Virus record (IMG/VR): IMGVR_UViG_3300044615_001208
Location: 1-64,000 of that record
Source: a virus
Length of the DNA: 64,000 nucleotides
Direction: 5' to 3' (one strand)
Part shown: one piece after another, positions 46,259 to 53,780 of the stretch
How the letters are laid out: every line of letters begins with the position of its first letter
Numbering within the stretch: position 1 is the first letter of the stretch
Translations under genes and position numbers: made by a program
Notes under the pieces: generated by a model
The model's input: only the letters and a program-made list of their open reading frames with translations
Database searches by the model: none
What the model was told of the DNA's origin: nothing

Positions 46259-47002
46259 ATGAAAAGTGGTATATACAAAATTACAAATGTTAAGAATGGC
46301 AAGTTTTATATTGGTTCTGCTAAAGATATTGATCGTCGTTGGTGGGAACATAAAAATGATTTAAAAAAGAATAAACATAAGAATCCTAAATTACAACACG
46401 CTTGGGATTTTTACGGGGAAAACAGTTTTGAATTTATTATATTAGAAAATGTAATAGAATGTGAATTGTTTAAACGAGAACAATTTTATTTAGATATGTT
46501 TAAACCCTATATGCGTGATATAGGTTATAATATTACCCCAACCGCAAGTGGAGGCGATAATTTTACACATAATCCTGATAAAGAAGAAACTCGTCAGTTA
46601 CTATCTGATATTAATCTAGGAGCTAAAAATCCTATGCACGGTAAAAAGCATAGTGATGAGGCTAAAGAAAGGCAACGTGATCGTGCTGTAGGACGTTATA
46701 CTTTGGAGTGGTTTGTTGACAAGTATGGTATTGACAGTGGTACACTTAAGTACAAGGAGAGAAATGACAAATTGGCTAATCGTAATATTAATTACAGTTA
46801 TGATAATGGATTAAAAGGCAAAAAGCGTGGTGCTATGAGTGATGAAATGAAACGTAAGATTAGTGAACAAAAGAGAAATTTTGCGCTTAGAAAGAATGAA
46901 TTTGTTGATGATTTAAAGAGTGGTAGTTTTACTAACAATGCATTAAGTGAGAAGTATGGAGTATCATTAACCACGATCAAATTACATAAAAGAAAATATT
47001 AG
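46259..47002 (+). CDS. GIY-YIG homing endonuclease with NUMOD3-like repeats, 247 aa
   Basis: Free-standing mobile endonuclease (seg/mob-like). The GIY-YIG module is at the N-terminus: GIYKITN (4-10), YIGSAKDIDRRW (17-28, with the catalytic Arg), and a Glu-containing KREQFYLDMF helix near 76-85. Two NUMOD3-type DNA-binding elements follow (AKNPMHGKKHSDEAKERQR and GKKRGAMSDEMKRKISEQKR), then a C-terminal helix-turn-helix (NNALSEKYGVSLTTIKLHKR). It stands alone after the capsid terminator with its own sigma70-like promoter, and ends two bases before the convergent minus-strand gene, typical of an inserted selfish gene. Confidence 0.88.
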   Translation: MKSGIYKITNVKNGKFYIGSAKDIDRRWWEHKNDLKKNKHKNPKLQHAWDFYGENSFEFIILENVIECELFKREQFYLDMFKPYMRDIGYNITPTASGGDNFTHNPDKEETRQLLSDINLGAKNPMHGKKHSDEAKERQRDRAVGRYTLEWFVDKYGIDSGTLKYKERNDKLANRNINYSYDNGLKGKKRGAMSDEMKRKISEQKRNFALRKNEFVDDLKSGSFTNNALSEKYGVSLTTIKLHKRKY

Positions 47003-47004
47003 TT

Positions 47005-47253
47005 TTATTTTATTTCCCAAGGAAAATGTCCACTTAAAATACAAACAATCCAAAATTTACATCTACATATAAAACTTACAAAGTATAATCTTATAAGTCC
47101 AATTATTACTTTGATCCACATATATTCCCAATGTCTAAATTGTTTATTTTGCGTAAATAAATTAATAATAAACAGTTTCGGGTTTGTTTTTACGAATAAT
47201 AAATCTTCTTTGTATCTGGATTTTACATCCTTTAATGTAATATAGTCTTTCAT
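47005..47253 (-). CDS. Small membrane protein, 82 aa
   Basis: Not recognised. About 35 polar residues followed by a hydrophobic stretch (WIKVIIGLIRLYFVSFICRC, then KFWIVCILSGHF), probably one or two membrane segments. Starts four bases after the Mom-like gene stop on the same strand, so it is the last gene of the minus-strand operon. It is convergent with the homing endonuclease. Accepted because of the tight spacing; a spurious frame is possible. Confidence 0.5.
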   Translation of the reverse strand: MKDYITLKDVKSRYKEDLLFVKTNPKLFIINLFTQNKQFRHWEYMWIKVIIGLIRLYFVSFICRCKFWIVCILSGHFPWEIK

Positions 47254-47257
47254 ATTT

Positions 47258-48031
47258 TTATTCGAAAAATTCGTTGGTAGATGTTACAACGATTTCTTGT
47301 ACTTCTTCTTTGAACGAAGTATCTTTGGGGTAAGGTAGAACTTTATGTTTAAGAGATTTAGTCAACTTTTTATTTTCTATTTTGTTACTGATAAACTTGA
47401 TATAACGATGTTTACCACTTTCTCGTTTGCGCCAGAATGTTCTACCAATACGTTCTTTTAGTTTATCTACGCTGTGTGTTTTCCATCTTGAATATACACT
47501 TCTGCTGTGTATCCAATCATAGTTAGGAGGACCAACTAAACTAACACTATAGTTAGGCATTATAGCGATATCTACATAGTTATCGCCTTGATATAGAAAG
47601 CCAGTTGCTTGATAGATTGTGCCTGCGTGTCCAGCTTCACTATCCGCATAACTGAGAATACATTTGATGTGGGGATATTCAGTATTTAATAATCTAAAGC
47701 TTTCAGCTATACAATAACTTTCTATATTTTTACCATAACCATCTGCAATCCACAGTCGTGTTAATTCTAACACATTGTTATTAGTAAGTAGTGAAGAGAT
47801 ACTGGTACTAGCATTTCTACCCACGGCGTTTCCATATACTAATACACCTATTAATCGTTCGTTAAAACCACCAAAGAATGTACTCTCTACATATTCTTTA
47901 TAGTATACTCCATAAGCTACAGTACAAAGAGACCACTTGTGTGTATAATGATTCTTTTCAATAAGAGTTTTTGCAACATTCTTATTGATGCTTTTGATGT
48001 AAATTAATGTGGGGTCAAAATACTCCGACAT
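47258..48031 (-). CDS. Mom-like DNA adenine-modification acyltransferase, 257 aa
   Basis: Resembles the Mom protein family (phage Mu), GNAT-fold enzymes that convert adenine in DNA to a methylcarbamoyl-adenine and block restriction. Typical blocks are present: IEKNHYTHKWSLCTVAYGVY, FFGGFNERLIGVLVYG, ELTRLWIADGYGKNIES (central GNAT strand), and IKCILSYADSEAGHAGTIYQ followed by ATGFLYQG. Basic C-terminus (about residues 170-235) is likely DNA-binding. In Mu, Mom is separately regulated, and here too the gene has its own sigma70-like promoter directly before the ATG. Activity and modified motif are inferred from the family. Confidence 0.82.
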   Translation of the reverse strand: MSEYFDPTLIYIKSINKNVAKTLIEKNHYTHKWSLCTVAYGVYYKEYVESTFFGGFNERLIGVLVYGNAVGRNASTSISSLLTNNNVLELTRLWIADGYGKNIESYCIAESFRLLNTEYPHIKCILSYADSEAGHAGTIYQATGFLYQGDNYVDIAIMPNYSVSLVGPPNYDWIHSRSVYSRWKTHSVDKLKERIGRTFWRKRESGKHRYIKFISNKIENKKLTKSLKHKVLPYPKDTSFKEEVQEIVVTSTNEFFE

Positions 48032-48037
48032 TATTTC

Positions 48038-48065
48038 AGTATAACCATATAACTCTAACTGTCAA
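48038..48065 (-). promoter_or_regulatory. Sigma70-like promoter for the Mom-like gene (minus strand)
   Basis: On the minus strand TTGACA (48065-48060), 16-base spacer, TATACT (48043-48038), then six bases to the ATG at 48031. Both hexamers are identical to those of the homing endonuclease promoter. The site fills the only gap in this part of the operon. Confidence 0.7.
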
Positions 48066-48068
48066 GAT

Positions 48069-48281
48069 TTATATTATATAAAAAAGACCTTTGGAATTAT
48101 ATACTACAGTTCTAATTTTGGTAGCATTAATCTTATTGATACCAAGTCTATCTATTACTTGAAATGGATCAGGGTGATTATTTATAGGAGCTGCCATAAC
48201 TCTATCCTTTATTTTGTATACATCCAAGTCTGTATTAACAATACTTGGATGATATTGTCTTACTAAAGGCATTGTTCTCAT
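48069..48281 (-). CDS. Small protein translationally coupled to the cyclase gene, 70 aa
   Basis: Not recognised. Small basic protein, no membrane segment or signal peptide. Its ATG overlaps the stop of the ankyrin-cyclase gene (ATGA at 48281-48278 on the minus strand), which supports translation coupled to the cyclase and perhaps a shared function. It ends just before the Mom-like promoter. Confidence 0.55.
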   Translation of the reverse strand: MRTMPLVRQYHPSIVNTDLDVYKIKDRVMAAPINNHPDPFQVIDRLGINKINATKIRTVVYNSKGLFYII

Positions 48282-50053
48282 ACTGGTTTATTTGTTGTTG
48301 GTTCTGCTTTCTTTACTCTACTAGATGGAAATGATTTGTTACCAAAATCACTACCGTGTAAACTATACAAATGCATAACTACACCGTGTTTTACAACCAC
48401 ATCCCCCAAGTCATTTACTAATACATATGGTGGTCTATCATATTTTAACATTACTGCTGAACTAACCAACAAATGATTGCTTTCACCTGCATCCATTACT
48501 CTTTGAGCATAGTTGATACCATCACCACTGATATTGAGATTGCCATTAATATCTTCCATTGGTATTACAGGTCCACAATGTACACCCATTCTCATTTGTA
48601 AATCCGGTCTATCCTTTACTGCTTTAGCTATAGTAACTGCACAATTCATTGCATCTTCCAAATAAGTAAAGAATCCCAATACCATACCGTCACCAGTAGG
48701 TAATATAATTAACTTTTCAAGCGCATTAGCTGTTTTGTATTGCATTGTAGACTTAACCAATGCACCCAAATCTTTACAAGCCTTCTTTTGTTCATCTGTT
48801 GTTTTCTTACTATAAGCAACAATATCCATAAAGAATATATAACCTTCTTGTTCTACGTCCAATTGCAATCTACCAGATTTGACTTCTACATCAACTTGTT
48901 CAACTTTCTTGACAACTTGTTTGACGGGTTTAACAACTTCTACCTTCTTTTCTTCTTTCTTTTCTACCACTGGAATATCTTTAAGTTTCAAGAAATCTTT
49001 CCAGTTAATTTTCTTAGCTGGTGCATCTTTTTTCTTTGGTTCTTTTGATGCTTGTTCTTCTTCGTGTTTCTTTATTGCAGCTTCTTCACGATTACGTTTT
49101 TCAACAAACAATGCAATTTGCTTTTTAACTTCATCTGTGATGTATATGTTTACATCTTTTCCACCACCACCAATATCGTGTTTCTTTTTTCTTTGAGCAC
49201 CTTTGGATTGCAGATATGTTTGCATTTCTACATTACCCGTCTTAAATGCCAAATCCAACGGAGCAATTTCACCTTTGAAATCTGCACCGTTAACATTCGC
49301 ACCCAAATGTACCAAAAATTCCACCATATCAACATCGTTAGCGTTAACGGCATAATGTAGTGGCATCCATCCATTCTTTTCATCTCTGCCATTGATTTTA
49401 CCATCTTTATCAAAGAACGATTGTACACCTTCAAAATCTCCTGTTTCTGCGCAGAAATGAATACTAACACCTCCTGCGGATTTAGCACCGTACTTATTCA
49501 ATAACTTAACAATGTCACCTCTATTGGTATTGGATAGTACGTCAATAGGATTATTTTTACCCAAGAAATCTTTCTTGTTAACATCAGCTCCTCTTACAAT
49601 TAGATATTCAACCAAGTGTTTTTGTCCGTAATTTACTGCATAATGTAGTGCGGTCCAACCTTTGCCAGCGTCAACTTCATTGATATCAAATCCCTTGTCT
49701 AACATTTCTTCAATAGAAACGATATCACCATTTTTTGCGGCTAAATGGAAACTACTACCGCTACTGTATTTTGCACCTCTTTGTTGTAGTATTTCTGCGA
49801 TATTTTTAAAACCTTTTTGTTCAGCTACATCCAGTGCTGTATTTTTACTGGTCCAATCTTTACAGTTGGGATCTGCACCGTGATTTAACAGTAGTTTTAC
49901 GATTTCCACTTGATTTTCTTCTACAGCAACAACCAATGGTGGATTGCCTGTATCATCGTCTCTTTGATTGACATCTACTTTTTCTTTTTCGATACAGTTG
50001 TAGACGTTATCGTATAACCCACGTTTGATGTGGGTAAAAATGTTAATAGCCAT
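48278..50053 (-). CDS. Ankyrin-repeat protein fused to a class III nucleotide cyclase domain, 591 aa
   Basis: Residues 1-280 are ankyrin repeats (for example GNPPLVVAVEENQVEIVKLL followed by LNHGADPN; GWTALHYAVNYGQKHLVEYL; GWMPLHYAVNANDVDMVEFL). Residues about 285-395 form a Lys/Glu-rich linker. Residues about 400-560 are a class III adenylate/guanylate cyclase catalytic domain: metal-binding Asp410 in FFMDIVAYSKKT and Asp455 in LPTGDGMVLGFF, MRMGVHCGP, and the transition-state pair Asn514 and Arg518 in GINYAQRV. The position of the adenine-selecting Lys of classical cyclases (K-T-x-G-D) is not Lys here (L-P-T-G-D), so base specificity is open. No membrane segment. Co-transcribed with membrane-protein genes upstream. 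Confidence 0.88.
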   Translation of the reverse strand: MAINIFTHIKRGLYDNVYNCIEKEKVDVNQRDDDTGNPPLVVAVEENQVEIVKLLLNHGADPNCKDWTSKNTALDVAEQKGFKNIAEILQQRGAKYSSGSSFHLAAKNGDIVSIEEMLDKGFDINEVDAGKGWTALHYAVNYGQKHLVEYLIVRGADVNKKDFLGKNNPIDVLSNTNRGDIVKLLNKYGAKSAGGVSIHFCAETGDFEGVQSFFDKDGKINGRDEKNGWMPLHYAVNANDVDMVEFLVHLGANVNGADFKGEIAPLDLAFKTGNVEMQTYLQSKGAQRKKKHDIGGGGKDVNIYITDEVKKQIALFVEKRNREEAAIKKHEEEQASKEPKKKDAPAKKINWKDFLKLKDIPVVEKKEEKKVEVVKPVKQVVKKVEQVDVEVKSGRLQLDVEQEGYIFFMDIVAYSKKTTDEQKKACKDLGALVKSTMQYKTANALEKLIILPTGDGMVLGFFTYLEDAMNCAVTIAKAVKDRPDLQMRMGVHCGPVIPMEDINGNLNISGDGINYAQRVMDAGESNHLLVSSAVMLKYDRPPYVLVNDLGDVVVKHGVVMHLYSLHGSDFGNKSFPSSRVKKAEPTTNKPV

Positions 50054-50068
50054 AGTTTAATTAGTAAA

Positions 50069-50476
50069 TTAGTCTTTTTTGAAACGGCTTAAATCCAATT
50101 GAGGTAGTGGTTTTTCTATGTTTAGACCAGCTAGTCTTTCATTTTGGATAACTAATTTACTTCCGCCTACAACCTTACCATCTACTACGTCATATATGAA
50201 AAATACAGTTTTTGTAAGTCCCACACGAACAATTCTGCCGGGTTTGCCATCAATATATACAACATCATCTTCTTTGTAATCGGACCCAATAAACATAAAC
50301 AGTGCCGCGGCAAGTTTTTCAATGCTTGATTTAAACATTAGAATTACTAATCCCGCTACGAACATCCAGACATATTTGCCTGTCATATCTTGTGCGGTTG
50401 ATTCTAGTACCTGTTGAGATATTACGTGTGCTGTATTTGTATCCATAATCGTCTTTAGTTTATTAACACATAACAT
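50069..50476 (-). CDS. MscS-like small membrane protein, 135 aa
   Basis: One strong hydrophobic segment (YVWMFVAGLVILMF, about 35-48) leads into SSIEKLAAALFMFIGSDYKE and a beta-type domain (DDVVYIDGKPGRIVRVGLTK, KLVIQNERL). This resembles the pore helix and beta domain of MscS-type channels, including the G-x-V/I-x-x-I and V-I-x-N-x-x-L patterns. It is much shorter than MscS (286), lacking the first two membrane helices and the alpha/beta C-domain. An alternative ATG at 50446 (residue 11) gives a more typical N-terminus. It lies 15 bases upstream of the cyclase gene on the minus strand. Confidence 0.62.
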   Translation of the reverse strand: MLCVNKLKTIMDTNTAHVISQQVLESTAQDMTGKYVWMFVAGLVILMFKSSIEKLAAALFMFIGSDYKEDDVVYIDGKPGRIVRVGLTKTVFFIYDVVDGKVVGGSKLVIQNERLAGLNIEKPLPQLDLSRFKKD

Positions 50477-50521
50477 TTGTTAACAATCCAAAACAATTAT
50501 ATAATAAATATAAATATTAAT

Positions 50522-51487
50522 TTATTTAATCCACTTTTGTTCTTTTAGAATATCATCAATCAATTCTTTTTCGGAACTATCCATTTCTTTATCAAATCTT
50601 TTCAATACTTCAGTCAATGGATATACTCTATCAGGAGATTCTTTTTGTTTTTCTTTTAGTTCTTGAATTACATCAACTATTTTAACAAGTGGAGACTTGA
50701 ATTCATCAACTTTGTCTTTTGAAGCGAAGTTAGCCAATTCAAATGCATGTGGAGTTAATGCTTTTACCAAACTTAGTAATCCAGAACCAATCATATTAAA
50801 TATACTAAATGCTGCACCAGCTGCTGGATGTACTGTTGCTAATATTCTTAATATAACAAATACCACAACAAATATGATAATTGCGGTCATTGCACTAACA
50901 AAGAACTTTTTTAAACCCCAAAATACAGCATTAAGACCAAACATACCACTCATAGCATCCAAAGTAGCCTTGCTTTGATCAGCTTCTTTTGCAATTTCTT
51001 TTGCTTTATCAGTCATTTGCCATAATTCATCGTCATACTTTTCTTTCAAAGCAGACTTTTCTTTTTGCAATTTGTTTATGATTTCGTCACGTTGTGATAG
51101 TAATTGATCACCCTTTTTTCTTTCCTCAGCAACTTGACTGTTTAATAAATCAACGGTAGCTTTTATACGTTTAATTTCATCTATGTGTGGTGATCCAACT
51201 ATAGAAATTACACGTTCATTGAGTGATTTAGCAGTATCTACTTGTACTGACGGGTTTGTTACTTGACTTAAAGAGTGTTGAATACCTATAGACAAAGACG
51301 ATGCTTGTACACGTTTGCCTTTTTCTACTTTTTCCAACTCTACCATCGTATTATCTACTTTGGCTTCTTGTTTAGCAACAGCGTCTTGTGCAGTTGTAAC
51401 TTGCTTCGCCGGTCTAACTTCAGACGAAATACAACCGGTTAGTATTAAAATTACGATGGTGTAAAACAGTTGTTTTTTAAAGTTCAT
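50522..51487 (-). CDS. Lipoprotein with periplasmic coiled coil and membrane hairpin (spanin-like architecture), 321 aa
   Basis: N-terminal signal with a lipobox LTGC (Cys19), so the protein is probably lipidated; Ser/Ile follow the Cys, without an Asp retention signal. Residues about 110-185 are a coiled coil (LLNSQVAEERKKGDQLLSQR, DEIINKLQKEKSALKEKYDD). Residues about 190-245 hold two hydrophobic segments (AMTAIIIFVVVFVILRIL and a Gly-rich one). The last 75 residues are charged and helical. A lipid anchor plus an inner-membrane segment recalls unimolecular spanins, but the long C-terminal part is unusual. First gene of the minus-strand operon, with MscS-like and cyclase genes downstream. 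Confidence 0.6.
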   Translation of the reverse strand: MNFKKQLFYTIVILILTGCISSEVRPAKQVTTAQDAVAKQEAKVDNTMVELEKVEKGKRVQASSLSIGIQHSLSQVTNPSVQVDTAKSLNERVISIVGSPHIDEIKRIKATVDLLNSQVAEERKKGDQLLSQRDEIINKLQKEKSALKEKYDDELWQMTDKAKEIAKEADQSKATLDAMSGMFGLNAVFWGLKKFFVSAMTAIIIFVVVFVILRILATVHPAAGAAFSIFNMIGSGLLSLVKALTPHAFELANFASKDKVDEFKSPLVKIVDVIQELKEKQKESPDRVYPLTEVLKRFDKEMDSSEKELIDDILKEQKWIK

Positions 51488-51532
51488 ATAATATAAATAT
51501 TATTTTTTATAATAAAACTAATATTTATCAAT
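51488..51532. promoter_or_regulatory. Divergent AT-rich promoter region
   Basis: A 45-base gap between divergent genes. On the plus strand TATTTATC (51522-51529) lies three bases before the ATG at 51533. On the minus strand an ATATTTATATTAT stretch lies directly before the ATG at 51487. Both copies resemble the TATTTATA motif found before other genes, so the gap probably holds two back-to-back promoters. Confidence 0.45.
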
Positions 51533-52141
51533 ATGATCAAACTTAATGACTTAATAGAGAACGATTCGTTGTGTCCGATGGCACATCCTAAGAACATAGA
51601 ACCAGTGATGAGTTCTTATTTACGTTATCATATTGACAATAAAATTCCACTTAGCGAAAACATTTTTAGAACCTATAGTGAGTCTTATTTTGATTTAATC
51701 GAAGAAGTTCGTACTTTGTATTTTCAAAATTTAATAGAATTGTGTGACGCTGACGCTGAATTGGTTGAAAGTGATTTGGGTAAAAAGGCTATATTTGAAG
51801 GTAGAGAAGTGTATTTGGATGCGCCTATCGAAGACGAAGAAGATTTATTGATGGAACTTAAGCATAGAGGACGCACTGTTAATTTAAGTAGACCATTTAG
51901 AACACCCGGCGGTCCTAAAAAATATGCTGTATATGTTAAATCTAAGAATGGCAAAGTTAAAAAAGTAACATTTGGAGATCCAAATATGAGAAGCAGAGCT
52001 AGTAGCAAGGCTCGTCGTAAGAGTTTTGCAGCTAGACACAGATGTAGTCAAAAGAAAGATAGAACAACGGCTGGATATTGGAGTTGCAGAAGTCATAGAA
52101 TGAAATCGTTGGGTAATAAAGGTAAAGGTAAATACTGGTAA
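51533..52141 (+). CDS. Putative internal virion protein with RKSF-ARHRC-YWSC motif, 202 aa
   Basis: Function unknown. The N-terminus MIKLNDLIENDSL fits the putative capsid-targeting pattern (site after L-I-E), followed by PMAHPKN, which recalls the HMAHPFD of the ligase-like protein at 33887. The C-terminal 75 residues are very basic with KKYAVYVKSKNGKVKKVTFG, RRKSFAARHRC and GYWSCR, a combination I recall from small virion-associated proteins of T4-like phages, possibly a zinc or nucleic-acid-binding knuckle. It overlaps the next start by one base. Confidence 0.6.
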   Translation: MIKLNDLIENDSLCPMAHPKNIEPVMSSYLRYHIDNKIPLSENIFRTYSESYFDLIEEVRTLYFQNLIELCDADAELVESDLGKKAIFEGREVYLDAPIEDEEDLLMELKHRGRTVNLSRPFRTPGGPKKYAVYVKSKNGKVKKVTFGDPNMRSRASSKARRKSFAARHRCSQKKDRTTAGYWSCRSHRMKSLGNKGKGKYW

Positions 52142-52407
52142 TGAGTCTACCGTTTATAGAAAACCCACTGGGTAACAGTCAGTATATAAGAGAATTTAGT
52201 TCCGATGTAGCTACTCACGAACTGGAATGGCATATAGATCGTGAAGACAGAACCGTTGAAGTTATAGAAAATAACAATTGGCACTTTCAATTAGATAATA
52301 ATTTACCACAATTACTTAAAGAAACAATATTTATACCTAAAGAAACATACCACCGTGTAATAAAAGGCACAGGTAATCTAAAAGTAAGAATAACAAAACA
52401 CATATGA
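52141..52407 (+). CDS. Small cupin-like protein, 88 aa
   Basis: The pattern HELEWHIDREDRTVEVIE, then WHFQLDN, then IFIPKETYHRVIKGTGNLKV fits a minimal cupin (double-stranded beta-helix) with His residues (His27, His31, His73 approx.) that could bind a metal. No catalytic role can be assigned. It overlaps both neighbours (TAATG at the start, ATGA at the end), so it is translated with them. Confidence 0.62.
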   Translation: MSLPFIENPLGNSQYIREFSSDVATHELEWHIDREDRTVEVIENNNWHFQLDNNLPQLLKETIFIPKETYHRVIKGTGNLKVRITKHI

Positions 52408-53723
52408 AATTTATTGATTTATTAACAGAAGTTAAAATGTACGAAACACTTGGGTTACCTGATGACAGTATTATCCCACTAGATACGTTTGTATGTGAAT
52501 GTAAAAATTGCGTAAATCAATCTCTATATGAAGCTATAAATGATACCGATAACAATTTAAAGATATGTTTGACTGAAGCGAACAAAAAGGAGCCTATTAG
52601 TTTTGAGTTGGCCGAATTAATGAAGAATATTGCCCGAGACACTCAAGGAAGATTAAAACTGTTGAGTGTATTAAACGATCCAAAAACACTGAAGTCTTTC
52701 TTAGATGACAAAGGATATTTGACTGCAATTTTATATTTGGCTCCCTCTGATTCATCAGGTCACGAAGTGTGTCCAAAGAAAAGTCCGGAATGTAACGCTG
52801 GTTGTTTGAATTTTGCTGGTAACCCTGCATATCTAAAAGCAAAATTAGCAGCAAGAGCTAGAAAAACTCGTTGGTTGTTTGGTGACAAATTGACATCTGA
52901 TGAGATGAAAAATATTCCTACAGATCCAAAAATTATAGATAGATTTTATGGCAAAGGTAGACCCGGACCCGAAGGTAAACGTGGTAGAATATTGAATCCA
53001 ATGCGTCCTGAAGACTTCATTGAAAGATTGCAAATTGAAATGGAGTTTTTGAAAAAAGTGGCTGCTAAATACAATTTAAAGTTATCGGTTAGATTAAACG
53101 GTACGAGCGATCTTGATTTTCATAAAAAATTGGAAAGTTGGAAATCTGCAAATCCAGATGTTAAATTTTATGACTATACAGCCGTGTTTAAATGGGCAAT
53201 GCAAAGTCTTGAAGATCCTTCAAAACCACATATGACTTTTTCAAGAAAAGAAACTTTACAAAACAATATAGAATGTGAAAAATATTTGAAGGCTGGTGGT
53301 AATATTTCCGCAATATTTGATGAATTACCAGAATATTATCGTGGTTATAAAGTAATTGATGCAGATAGAACCGATTTGAGATTTTTAGACGATAGTGATC
53401 GACCAATTGATCCTGATACAGGTAAACCCGTGGGTGTAATCGCCGGATTAAAGATGAAGGGATTTAGATTAAAAGACGCATTTGCCTTGGGTATAATACA
53501 AAATAAGGGACCAGAAGATACATTCGTAATAAGAACCAAGGAATTGAGGAAAAGATTTGGAGATAAGTATTTTACACAAAAAATTCATTGGGGTGATCGC
53601 GCACCAACAGAGCCAAACAATATTACTGCTAAACAGATCTATAAAGATAAAATCAAGAATTATTTAAATAAAATATCAAGTAAATTGAAAGGTACAGCTG
53701 ATAAAACGGATGAAAAAATATGA
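52404..53723 (+). CDS. GP88-like cysteine-rich protein, 439 aa
   Basis: Contains near residues 110-140 the segment TAILYLAPSDSSGHEVCPKK followed by SPECNAGCLNFAG, characteristic of the GP88 family first seen in actinobacteriophages (Cys-rich CP-x-S-x-x-C-x-x-x-C motif, function unknown). Further conserved-looking blocks are KLSVRLNGTSDLDF, YDYTAVFKW and GGNISAIFDELPEYYRGYKV. The first nine residues MKFIDLLTE resemble the putative capsid-targeting peptides. The Cys cluster suggests a metal or iron-sulfur site. Start overlaps the cupin stop by four bases. Confidence 0.6.
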   Translation: MKFIDLLTEVKMYETLGLPDDSIIPLDTFVCECKNCVNQSLYEAINDTDNNLKICLTEANKKEPISFELAELMKNIARDTQGRLKLLSVLNDPKTLKSFLDDKGYLTAILYLAPSDSSGHEVCPKKSPECNAGCLNFAGNPAYLKAKLAARARKTRWLFGDKLTSDEMKNIPTDPKIIDRFYGKGRPGPEGKRGRILNPMRPEDFIERLQIEMEFLKKVAAKYNLKLSVRLNGTSDLDFHKKLESWKSANPDVKFYDYTAVFKWAMQSLEDPSKPHMTFSRKETLQNNIECEKYLKAGGNISAIFDELPEYYRGYKVIDADRTDLRFLDDSDRPIDPDTGKPVGVIAGLKMKGFRLKDAFALGIIQNKGPEDTFVIRTKELRKRFGDKYFTQKIHWGDRAPTEPNNITAKQIYKDKIKNYLNKISSKLKGTADKTDEKI

Positions 53724-53768
53724 TATGTGAATTAACAAATTATAAACTGTATATTTTTGTTGTTTAGA

Positions 53769-53776
53769 TATTTATA
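53769..53776 (+). promoter_or_regulatory. TATTTATA motif, candidate late promoter
   Basis: Exact TATTTATA in the gap before the neck gene, four bases before the ATG at 53781. Confidence 0.42.
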
Positions 53777-53780
53777 ATTA

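Noticed and set aside
48740-49360. Plus-strand open frames opposite the ankyrin-cyclase gene
   Set aside because: Phe/Cys-rich readings opposite Lys/Glu-rich linker codons; no conserved content.
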